Assembly: GCA_026874595.1 (NCBI GenBank)
Contig: CM049319.1
Span: 41,211,973 to 41,275,972 of the forward strand
DNA: 64,000 bases
From: Sipunculus nudus
Taxonomy: Eukaryota > Annelida > Sipuncula > Golfingiida > Sipunculidae
Direction of reading: 5' to 3'
Shown: positions 24,889 through 33,832 of the stretch, one piece after another
Numbering within the stretch: position 1 is the first letter of the stretch
Layout of the letters: the number at the start of each line of letters is the position of its first letter
Notes under the pieces: generated by a model
The model's database searches: none
Seen by the model: only the letters and a program-made list of their open reading frames with translations
What the model was told of the DNA's origin: nothing
Made by a program: the position numbers and the translations under genes

Positions 24889-26717
24889 CCGTAATGTCTA
24901 CATTAGTTCGTATCCTTCATTAGTTCGCACACTATAAATTTCCTGAAACATATTTTTCTATAATACATATATGAATTTGTACACCAACATACTGTGCCGA
25001 TATTATATATTGCCGGTGACCACCGGCGGTCCGTATGAACCATATATGTTGCTATGATTAAAATGGCTTTGCATGCTGAGATGAATCAAATGTCGACGCT
25101 GTTCACCTGATAACAAGACATCTTTATGTCCTAGTGCGTGACAGTAACATGATAAATTATCGGAACAATTTTATCAGATTTGCAACTTCATGTTTGTAAA
25201 CAGGAAAAACTGTCACTTAACTGATACTGATGGGCCATCTTTGCTTCAGACTTGTTACAACATGAATGTGATTTGAACAATAGAACTCGAGGTAAAAAAT
25301 GTGTTTTAATCGATAATATTTTGTTTACTTAATAATAGAATAAGAAGGATTTGTAACTGGGACAAAATTCACATTAGCTGATGATCATATACTGGTAATC
25401 CACTCTGGACAAACCTCGCACGGACCACTGATCACAGGCATGACCTGGTGCTGCAGGACATCAAAGGTTAAATAGAGATCGTCAGAGTGCTTTGAACCGC
25501 AGCTACAAAGGATATACCGCTGTCTTCTAGAGTTTTTATTTGATAAATCCCGGTAATGTCCGTGAAATAATTTATTTTTTTTACCCCACTGTATGAATCT
25601 TATTAGAATCTCCCAAATAAAAACTTACAAGTGTCGCGTTGGCTTCTGTGGTCGATTGGTTAGAGGCGCATGAACAGTTGGAAAGTTAACCTTATTCCTC
25701 TGGTTCAAACCTGTCATTTTTTTCCCCTTTATGTTATTCCCCCGTCTCAATTTAGAAATATGATAAACATATATTTTTCATTTTTTTCTTTCCACTGGAA
25801 TTACCAAACGTGTAAAATAAACAATTAATTTATTGAAATATATAAATAAATCTGGTGAGATTACATATTCACGGCTGTAATAAGTTCACTTGCCGCCAGG
25901 TGGCACCCGGAATAAATTTCATTGACGCCCTGAGAAAATCACCATTGCTTTTTTTAGGGCGTATTCTGAAATCCATACAAATATGTTAGTAAATGAATTA
26001 AATGTTGCCATGAATTATTAATAGCCCATTTTCTTACCGCTAATGATGCTACGCACTGATGTACGCCGTGAGAGACCCCTGGCTAATGATGTTTTCCTTT
26101 CATGTCCAAACTGTGAAGCCCTTCTAAGATCGTTGCTTCTTTGTTTACCAATAAATTATTTGATGTGTAATATTAAGGTGATCAGTGACTCCTGTCAATT
26201 TTGTTTGCACCATAGCCGTGATCAAATAAATTTGTTAACATACTAATGAGGTACAAATTTAACAGTTTGGGGTAATAAATTACTGTAGTTCCATTGCCGG
26301 TAGCTGGATTTTTTGACGATCTTTATGATCTTTTGTGCCGGTCGGTGGGTTACAAACGTTTAGTTTGTTCCGGCCGGCAGTACAGGCCGTCCCCGGCGGT
26401 TACCCCCCATCCGCGCGGCTAAAATCCTGTATATTATATATTTATATATAAAACACTGGTTTATAAAATGCCAGTTACAGGAGATAATGGATATTTTTTT
26501 GTCACCAGCAGCTCTCACATATATTCCCGAACAAGTGTTAAATAATAATTAACATGAGGGTTTCCGTACATCCTCTATTATCGCCCACCGCCAATTCTCA
26601 GGTGTCGGACGATCTTCTCTTCTGCAATATTCTAATTTTTCATGTTTTACATATAATAATTAACACACTGAGAAAAATATTTATTTTTTCCTGTATGAAT
26701 TCAAGTAGACATTACAG
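24889..26717 (+). mobile_element. Nonautonomous DNA transposon, 13-bp TIR, TA target duplication
   Basis: The left end CCGTAATGTCTAC (24889-24901) is the inverse of the right end GTAGACATTACAG (26705-26717) with one mismatch. TA flanks both sides. Other F1 copies show the empty site GATTAATTAAAG with a single TA at this point. The 1.83-kb interior has no transposase. It contains the direct repeat CATTAGTTCG near the left end, CCGGCGG-rich patches near both ends and a tRNA-like segment. TA duplication fits the Tc1/mariner group among others; the superfamily is not resolved. Confidence 0.78.
25642..25723 (+). ncRNA. tRNA-like Pol III promoter segment (degenerate)
   Basis: A box-A-like string, TGGTCGATTGGTTAGAGGC (from about 25650), is followed about 50 nt later by a box-B match, GGTTCAAACC (about 25702-25711), and then a run of seven T at about 25717, a Pol III terminator. 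The T-arm and acceptor do not pair well, so this is not a functional tRNA by eye. It could be a tRNA pseudogene or a SINE-type head caught in the transposon. Confidence 0.4.
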
Positions 26718-27185
26718 TAATTAAAGTTATATTACTGGAAAAAAGTACATAGCTTTAACATTTTTGTGTTAAGTGATCAAATATCTTTCCCTGCATTTTT
26801 TCCAAAATCCATTATGTTTGGGCCAATAACTTTTTTAAGATTATATAATACAGACATAATTTATGGCATGTACATAGGAACTATATAGGGGAATATTTAT
26901 AGTAAATATGAGGAAAAACAGATGAGTAGATTTGATATTAGGCAGTCCTGAAGTGTAAAAATAGGTTTTTAATAAAAAATTGAGGTTTTTCCTTAATTTC
27001 TCAAAGGAACGAAATCCCAGAGACCCAATTTTCGGCTTGGTAGGAGATCTTGGGGACATCTAACATTATGCCAAATTTTGGAGTCCTAGGTCTTACGGTT
27101 TCAAAACGTGCCACATCTACGGATGGACGGACGACAGACAATGGACCAAGACTATAGCTCAGATGACTTATAGTCAGCTGAGCTA

Positions 27186-27986
27186 AAAATGAATCCCACA
27201 AAGTTTGATCAATATTCCTAATTTTAATATTAAGTTAACAGTGTTATTCACACCTAGGCCCCACGTACTTTAAGAGATATGAATGAAATGCTACAAAGTA
27301 TTTATATCTTCTTCAATCACATTTTAATAATAGGATTTAATTCCTGAACATTTTTTTCTTTAAAAAAATCAAAGTTGTCAAATTCTAAACAAAAAGAATT
27401 TATTTAACATTAAAATTATAAGATTCATCTTGTTTATAAGTCCTGTGTATTGAAGAGGTGGGTTGGGGGAGAGGGGTCTGTTGTTACAGCACTTACTGAA
27501 AAAAAATTTTAATTATAAGACTCATCTAGTTCATAGTACAGGTCTGTAAAAAGAATGGGGTGGGCGGGGAGAGAAAAAGGCTCCCTGTGGTATTAACAGC
27601 CTGATCAATCTTAACTCTGCGGTGAGAGGGCTTGCCCTAGTAATAGGATTACATAACAACAGCCTGGGGAGCATAGACAGCTGCACTGAATGACGTACTG
27701 TGACCAAAGTGGACTACTTGACAATGTAAGGGAATACAACAAGAGCCTCCAAAACAATTCAATAAATATCCTAATTTTGCAGCTTTTATTTTTAATTTTT
27801 TTCAGATTTTAACAGATCAAATCCTTATGTGTACATACTGTAAAAATTATATCCACAGTACTTACAGGAAAAAACTGTGCCGTGGCCAAAGTTGGGCAAA
27901 ATTTAAGGTACCTATTTTTTATTTTTGCTAATACTATAAAAATTTAAAAGAATTTGATCTAAAAATTGGGTATACAATTTAATTTT
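27186..27986 (+). mobile_element. F1-type body (copy A7, left part, 5' end not identified)
   Basis: From about 27650 it matches the F1 module at 10920-11250 (AGCATAGA...GCACTGAATGAC, AGGGAATACAACAAGAGCCTCC, AAATCCTTATGTGTACAT). From about 27420 it resembles the 10190-10290 part of copy A6. The TACAATTTAATTTT at 27973-27986 is one copy of the target duplication of the LINE that follows. The body resumes at 33553. No head palindrome was found. Confidence 0.6.
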
Positions 27987-28262
27987 TTTTTTTTTTTTTC
28001 TTATATGATGTCTCAGTCAATACTTCACATATTTTCCTTCCTCTACATATTTTCATCATCGACACCATTTATATATTTTAACTGAAAAATTTGTTTAATT
28101 ACAATATAGTGGTAATAAACAAGCCTAAACAACATCTCCAAAAACTAGTACAATGCAGTAAAATCTGTAACAGTTAACAAATATACCAATGTATGTGAAT
28201 CTGTGCATAAAATACATATAACATTTGTGAGTTACCAACACAGTTATGATGACCAGGAGTTA

Positions 28263-31200
28263 TTAATATCTTAACAAGGTAAGACACTCCTTCCATTTTT
28301 TCTCATGTACATTCAAAGTGTGTTTTTTCTCAGCAATCTTTCTTTCTAACAATTCTGTATTTTTTAAACAATTCACAAACTGTACCAGGGTAGGGATCAC
28401 TTGAAATATCCGATTTCTGTATACCAAATATTTATAAATTAATAATAACATGTCGATAATTACCGGTTCATGTTTCCCCACAACCATGTATATAACCTCT
28501 TTGTTTAGATCTGGCATATGGATATTAGCTCTCTTGACAAAAGTTTTTATATGCAGATAAAATGTTATTGAAATATGACACTGACATAATAAGTGTTCAA
28601 CTGTTTCCTCCTCAACAAAACAGTAATTACATCGCTTATTATCAGTTACTTTCCACAGGTATAGCTTATCCCTTGGTGCTAAAACGTTATGCAACAATTT
28701 AAACTGAAATTCACGAAAACGCATATCCAGTGTAATAGAATATAGCTTTGCAACAGATTGTTCCCAATCAAAACATCTTAATCTGGACTGTAATTTTACT
28801 TTGGCTGAAGGCTCAGATTTTTTACTCTGAATTATTCTTTTGTACAACTTTTTGAAAGACACTTTATTCGTATTTAGTATTACATCTTTAAATGAAACAT
28901 AATTAATATTTTCAGAAAACTGGCTACAGTTATCTTGCATTGCAAATGTTCGAATACAATCATGCCACTTCTGCGGAATAGCATGTATCAAGGACAACCA
29001 GTGTACATAGTAAATTTTGTATTCATTAGTATCCGGAGGTACAATTTCATCCAGTCTTTTCTTTTTCCCGCTGGTATTATAAAGATCATGTACATACTTC
29101 ACACGTTTTGCATCAAAATGTTTCATATATACAGAATTACCTCCTATCTTTATAAATTTATTGTTCCACACGCTTTGGTACAACATTATTTCTGGGTTAC
29201 TTGGTTCACCAGACATATATAATGACCATACGTTCAAGCATTTTTTATAGAAATCAGGAATATCGTCACCAATACGTCTGGTATCCAGATTTGCTGTAAT
29301 ATTCTTTACCCCACCAATTTGCTTAAGATACAAATTCGGCACAGCAGTATATTTGGCATCTCCAGCGTTTATAAATTTTATCATCCACATTAATCTTTGA
29401 CATTCCACTATCGATGCCACATCCGGTAGTCCAATACCTCCTTCTCTCTGACAGTTTATCATAACTTCATATTTAATTTTGGGTTTTCTGCCGTACCATA
29501 TAAAGTCCACAATACAACTTTTAACAAGTTTTATAAATTCTCTAGGAGGTTCCAACACGTTTGTTATGTACAATATTTTGGATATGCCTAATGATTTAAT
29601 TATTGTATTTCTGCCGAACAATGTCATGTTTCGTTGTTTCCAAATATTAAAAAGGGTCTTTATTTTCTCTAAAATACCATTAAAATTAAGTGTATATGAC
29701 AGTTGCTTATCATACGTAAATGAGATTCCCAATATCTTAATTGCCTTATTCTTAAGGTTGATCCATTTTATGTGATCCAATAATTCAGTCATAGACGAAT
29801 TTCCAAGCAATGCTGCTTCACATTTTCCCAGATTTATATACAGCGATGATATGGCTCCGAATTTATCAATAACATTACATACTTCTTTCATTGAAGCGAT
29901 ATCTCTCAGAAAGTAGGTGGTATCATCTGCAAATATCGCTTGCTTAATTTCAACACCATTAATGTTTATACCGCTGATCCTACTATTGTTACGAATCATT
30001 GTAGCTAAAATCTCGATTGCTAATACGAAAAGATATGGGGCCAACGGATCGCCCTGCCTTGTACCTGTGGCAACTTTGAGATACTCTGTGGAATAACCAT
30101 TATTAATAATACAACTCTCGATATCATAATGTAGAATTTTTACCCATCTGATGAAATTTTCACCAAATCCAAATTTTTCAAGTACTGTAAATAAATAAGT
30201 ATGATCTATAGAATCAAAAGCTGCTGCGAAGTCTACTGCAAATAAGATCCCTGACTTGTTTTCTATTTTACAATGTTCTATTACGTCACTTATCAGTCTC
30301 GTTGTGTCACTAATATTTCTTCCCTGGACGAAAGCAGTTTGGTCATCCGCTATTAATTTTGGAAGAAAAACTTTCATCCGGCCGGCTAAAATTTTACTTA
30401 GTATCTTACAATCTACATTCAACAGACTTATGGGTCTCCATGATGTTAATATACGATTATCTTTGCCTGTTTTTTCTATTAATGTTACAACTGATTGTCT
30501 TTGACTATTAGTTAATATTCCTTCTTCAAAACACTTATTCAAACACCTAACCAAATCGTCACCTAAAATGTCAAAGAAAGTAATATAGAATTCTTTTGGC
30601 AGGCCATCATTTCCTGGTGTCTTATTATTTTTCATGCAGTGTAAAGCCTTTAAAACTTCAGATTTTGTTATCTCCCCGTCACAGCTCGCTGAATCGATTT
30701 CCGTTAAACGTGTGATGTTAAGGTTAGATAAGAAATGCATACAATCCATTCGTGTAATTTTACTTTTTCGCGAATACTTTTCTTTATAAAATCGTCCGAG
30801 TTCATTTGTTATATCTTTTTGATCAGTTTTCTCCTCTCCATTTATCAATAGCTTTCTGATTGTAGACTTCTTTTTATTCATTTTTTCCAAATTAATAAAA
30901 TATTTTGTATTTCGTTCCCCTTCCTCATACCATTTAACCCTAGATCTAATTATGTTGCCTTCTATAATACGATCATAATATTTCTCAATTTTTCGTCGAT
31001 AATTTTCATATTCCATTGTACTCTCTGACTGGTTTGCTGAAATTTTAGTTTCTTCTTGTGATAGTAATTTTTCCAAATGCTGTACTTCGGCTCTCTCCTC
31101 TTGCAATTTCTTTTTAGAAAAACGAATAGTAAAATCTCTGATCATAAATTTTAAAAACTCCCACCATTCTTTCTCTTTCTTGTAAAAATCATAATATTGT

Positions 31201-32036
31201 TTCCATTGTATTATGTGATCTTTGAGCTCTTGGACATAAAGAGTGTCATTCAGCAGTGAAACATTAAACTTCCAAAAGGAAGGACCATGTTTATTATAAT
31301 GAAGTGATTTAATTGTACATCTCACCGCTGAATGATCCGAAATTATGGCTGGCAAAATTTGTACATGGCGAACATGTGCATTAAGTTCGCTAGAAATAAG
31401 AATAAAGTCTAGTCTTCGTTGTATAATAGGAGTATTACTTCTCCAGGTAAAGCCACGTGCAGAGGAGTTCCTTATACGCCATAAATCAATTAAATTATAC
31501 TGTTCCATTATACTTGACACAGTATTGATGGATTTATATTTTGGGCGATAAGTACCGCCATCCGCATCAAGATTTGAAAAACTAAAATTAAAATCTCCTC
31601 CCCAGATTACCAAAGCCTCAGTATTCGAGAGTACATCTTTAATTCTGTTTCGGACTTCTTCAAAGAATAAAGTCTGCTCTCTTTCCGTATTAGGAGCATA
31701 AGTATTAATGAAGACATAAGCAGAACCGTGTACGTCGGCTTTCAAACACAGAAAACGTCCATTAATATCTTTGTAAAGCTTAATATTCTTAATATCTATA
31801 TGTTTACCTATTAGAATCATAACACCTCTCGACTGGCTTGTACCGTGGCAGAAATATGTAGAGCCCGACCATTCTCGATTCCATAAACATTCGTCATTTT
31901 CCGTGCAATGTGTTTCCTGTAAAAATATCACACTATTTGCACCACCTTTATCATTTAACCATTTAAATACTTTATTCCTTTTCCTTAGCCCCCGCAGTCC
32001 TCGCACATTCCATGTTATTACTGAGAATACTGACAT
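28263..32036 (-). CDS. LINE ORF2 protein: APE endonuclease plus reverse transcriptase, 1257 aa, intact
   Basis: It encodes the enzyme of target-primed reverse transcription: the endonuclease nicks target DNA and the RT copies the LINE RNA from the nick. It starts at a true ATG (32036). Endonuclease, residues 1-240: TWN (N10), QETHC (E41), NTYAPN (111-116), GDFN (D148, N150), SDHS (D234, H235), so the catalytic set is complete. RT, about 465-720: KTPGNDGLPKEFY, WRPISLL, VDFAAAFD (D602), RQGDPLAPYLF (660-670), FADD (702-705). A C-terminal zinc knuckle reads C1136-x2-C1139, H1148, C1151/1153. Length and order are those of L1/Tx1-clade ORF2. No stops or frameshifts are seen. Its RNA partner would be ORF1 protein, which is damaged here. 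Confidence 0.96.
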   Translation of the reverse strand: MSVFSVITWNVRGLRGLRKRNKVFKWLNDKGGANSVIFLQETHCTENDECLWNREWSGSTYFCHGTSQSRGVMILIGKHIDIKNIKLYKDINGRFLCLKADVHGSAYVFINTYAPNTEREQTLFFEEVRNRIKDVLSNTEALVIWGGDFNFSFSNLDADGGTYRPKYKSINTVSSIMEQYNLIDLWRIRNSSARGFTWRSNTPIIQRRLDFILISSELNAHVRHVQILPAIISDHSAVRCTIKSLHYNKHGPSFWKFNVSLLNDTLYVQELKDHIIQWKQYYDFYKKEKEWWEFLKFMIRDFTIRFSKKKLQEERAEVQHLEKLLSQEETKISANQSESTMEYENYRRKIEKYYDRIIEGNIIRSRVKWYEEGERNTKYFINLEKMNKKKSTIRKLLINGEEKTDQKDITNELGRFYKEKYSRKSKITRMDCMHFLSNLNITRLTEIDSASCDGEITKSEVLKALHCMKNNKTPGNDGLPKEFYITFFDILGDDLVRCLNKCFEEGILTNSQRQSVVTLIEKTGKDNRILTSWRPISLLNVDCKILSKILAGRMKVFLPKLIADDQTAFVQGRNISDTTRLISDVIEHCKIENKSGILFAVDFAAAFDSIDHTYLFTVLEKFGFGENFIRWVKILHYDIESCIINNGYSTEYLKVATGTRQGDPLAPYLFVLAIEILATMIRNNSRISGININGVEIKQAIFADDTTYFLRDIASMKEVCNVIDKFGAISSLYINLGKCEAALLGNSSMTELLDHIKWINLKNKAIKILGISFTYDKQLSYTLNFNGILEKIKTLFNIWKQRNMTLFGRNTIIKSLGISKILYITNVLEPPREFIKLVKSCIVDFIWYGRKPKIKYEVMINCQREGGIGLPDVASIVECQRLMWMIKFINAGDAKYTAVPNLYLKQIGGVKNITANLDTRRIGDDIPDFYKKCLNVWSLYMSGEPSNPEIMLYQSVWNNKFIKIGGNSVYMKHFDAKRVKYVHDLYNTSGKKKRLDEIVPPDTNEYKIYYVHWLSLIHAIPQKWHDCIRTFAMQDNCSQFSENINYVSFKDVILNTNKVSFKKLYKRIIQSKKSEPSAKVKLQSRLRCFDWEQSVAKLYSITLDMRFREFQFKLLHNVLAPRDKLYLWKVTDNKRCNYCFVEEETVEHLLCQCHISITFYLHIKTFVKRANIHMPDLNKEVIYMVVGKHEPVIIDMLLLIYKYLVYRNRIFQVIPTLVQFVNCLKNTELLERKIAEKKHTLNVHEKKWKECLTLLRY

Positions 32037-32596
32037 GAACGAAATAATTGATAGAATCCCTTATGTTTCTTGTTACACAAATGACATTCATCTCTTATAT
32101 ACATACACTTAATTAACATTTCATTTAACACTTGTGTTTTGGAATTGTCAATTACTCCTGGCCTCTGCGTACTTTTCATCTGTGAGATCTGACAAAACAC
32201 ATAGGCAGTGACATCAGTAATGTTCTGAATAATCAGGTGATCTGTCATTACTTGTATCAAGCGATATAATTTAGCTAGCAATGTCCAAATGCAGAAAAAG
32301 TAAACTAGTTTATGAAGACTTCCCACAGTCATAGTAGATTATGAGAATAGAGTGTGATGGAGATATAATTTTGATATAGGGGTTTGTTTTAAAAACCTAC
32401 AAAAGTAATTTTGAGTTTTGAAATTTGTATTAGATAATTATTTTGATAATATATCTTGCTGTAAAAATGGGATTAATTTCGAAGATGGCAAGGTGAGGTC
32501 GACTCCCCTATAAACTCTCTTATCAACACAAGTTGATAGTGACATATATTATACATGATTATGTACAATGCATACATTATTAAGCATCTTATAACT
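32037..32596 (-). other. Inter-ORF spacer of the LINE
   Basis: About 560 bp separate the end of ORF1 (counting its shifted frame) from the ORF2 ATG. This is long for an L1-type element. An open frame of 104 codons (32332 to 32018) overlaps the ORF2 start in another frame, but I recognise no domain in it and do not call it a gene. Translation of ORF2 would need an internal entry or reinitiation mechanism; none is visible by motif. Confidence 0.5.
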
Positions 32597-33552
32597 TTAA
32601 TTTGGTGTTGATGCTTTGACAGTCTCAGAATACATTTGCGGAGGGTTTTCTCTTAAAACCAATTCCCACTGCTGAAATAATTGAAGCTTTGTGAAGGTTA
32701 TCACACGTTCATTGAAGTCTCTGATTTTAATGGTGCCATCATGTGACCAGCAGTCCTTTATCAACCATCCTTTTTCAGCTGGCGGGCCTGTTTAAATATG
32801 TTTTGCCTCGGCTTTGTCAAATCTTCATTTATGAAGATGCCTCTGGCTTGGCCTTCTGCGAATTTCAGTTTTGCCTTGGCATTATACAGTTTTGCTTTCG
32901 TACGGTATGAAAGCAATTTAACCAGAATTGGCCTAGGTTTTTTATCTGTACTTGGCCGACCAACTCTGTGCGACCTTTCAATGTCCTCAAGCGACAATTC
33001 AACACCTAGGTGTTCCTTGGCCATATCTGTTATCATGGTGTCTGTGCACTCCTCCGTGTTCTCCGGCCAGCTGTTTGATATTCTCAGGGACGTGCGTCGA
33101 GTGTATTGTTGCTGATCGTCAAGTTGTTCCTGCAGACTATCTACCTCAATATTTATGGACTGTAGTTGCTCTTCTAAATTACATATTTTTTGTTCAAGTT
33201 CCTTGGTTTTTTCACTAACGGCTTGGTCTATGATTGACTTTAATGCGCTCTTTACACTATCGGATTTTAATGCTTCTGTCAACAAAAGCGTGAAATTCTC
33301 TTGCTCAATATTTATTGTCATTTTATCTGGTGAGTTTGGCTGTAATTGTGATAAGGGTTGCTCATCAGATTTATCAAATTCAAGACTTTCACTCATGATT
33401 TGTTTTTTTGGGTCCTGGATTGGGGAGGTGGATGGGTCACTGTGAAGTCGTTTACCGGTACCTTTATCCTTGGCACCGTTGTTACCTTTATTATTGAGAG
33501 GGGGTTTTCCAGCGGCGCGCTTATTCAAGGAGGATTTAGGGTCCTTGTTATT
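32597..33552 (-). pseudogene. LINE ORF1 (L1 ORF1p-like RNA-binding protein), 5'-truncated and frameshifted
   Basis: The main frame (33552 to a stop at 32761) gives a Lys/Pro-rich basic N terminus, a coiled coil (heptads around EQKICNLEEQLQSINIEVDS), then an RRM/C-terminal-type region with RRTSLRISN, ERSHRVGRP and RPILVKLLSYRTKAKL, as in L1 ORF1 nucleic-acid chaperones. The codon at 33528 is TTG, not ATG, and the frame stays open to the element's first base, so the real start is lost. At an A5 run (32771-32775) the frame breaks. A -1 shift continues in GWLIKDCWSHDGTIKIRD and ends at 32597. Loss of one A from an A6 run explains this best. Confidence 0.85.
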
Positions 33553-33832
33553 TACAATTTAATTTTGATTAATTATAGTTTAAGTTATATTTACTGGAGA
33601 AAAAGCCTATAGCTTTAACATGTTTTGTGTTAAGTGATCAAATATCTTTCCTGATTTTTTACAAAATGCATTATGTATGAGCCCATAACTTTTTTAAATT
33701 AGATAATGCAGACTTAATTTCTGGCATGTACATAGGAACTATTAAGAGGAATATTTATGGTAAATATGAGGAAAAACAGATGAGTGGTTTTGAAATTAGG
33801 CAGTCCTGAAGTGTGAAAATGGGTTTTTAATA
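33553..33832 (+). mobile_element. F1-type body (copy A7, middle part)
   Basis: It begins with the second copy of the LINE target duplication and continues the F1 module (GATTAATTATAGTT, CATAGCTTTAACATGTTTTGTG-like block, CATGTACATAGGAACTATTA). It ends inside GGGTTTTTAAT, where the F2 copy C2 is inserted. The missing remainder (AAAAAATTGAGGTTTTTC) is found at about 37698. Confidence 0.8.

Larger units (their letters stand above)
22798..27185 (+). mobile_element. Family F1 element, copy A4, carrying a nested TA-flanked transposon
   Basis: The head AACAAGGGACCTATGGGTCA and following 1.4 kb are nearly identical to copy A3, including an identical 68-codon minus-strand open frame at the same place. 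The tail hairpin is at 27155-27185 after a short CGGA tract. At 24889 a separate DNA transposon interrupts the body; removing it restores the sequence seen in other F1 copies (TTTTGATTAATTAAAGTT). It is inserted into F2 sequence. Confidence 0.82.
27987..33552 (-). mobile_element. Nearly complete L1/Tx1-type LINE, 14-bp target duplication
   Basis: On the minus strand it runs from 33552 to a poly-A tail (a T run at 27987-27999 on plus). It is flanked by the exact duplication TACAATTTAATTTT (27973-27986 and 33553-33566) of an F1 sequence. It holds ORF1 (33552 to 32597, frameshifted), a ~560-bp spacer, an intact ORF2 (32036 to 28263) and a ~260-bp 3' UTR. ORF1 is open to the first base with no ATG, so the copy is slightly 5'-truncated and lacks its promoter. 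The intact ORF2 and perfect duplication show recent insertion. Confidence 0.93.

Noticed and set aside
25642-25715. Functional tRNA gene
   Set aside because: Boxes A and B are present but the T-arm and acceptor stem do not pair acceptably.
32018-32332. 104-codon minus-strand frame overlapping the ORF2 start
   Set aside because: No recognisable domain; it lies in the LINE spacer in a different frame and is likely chance.
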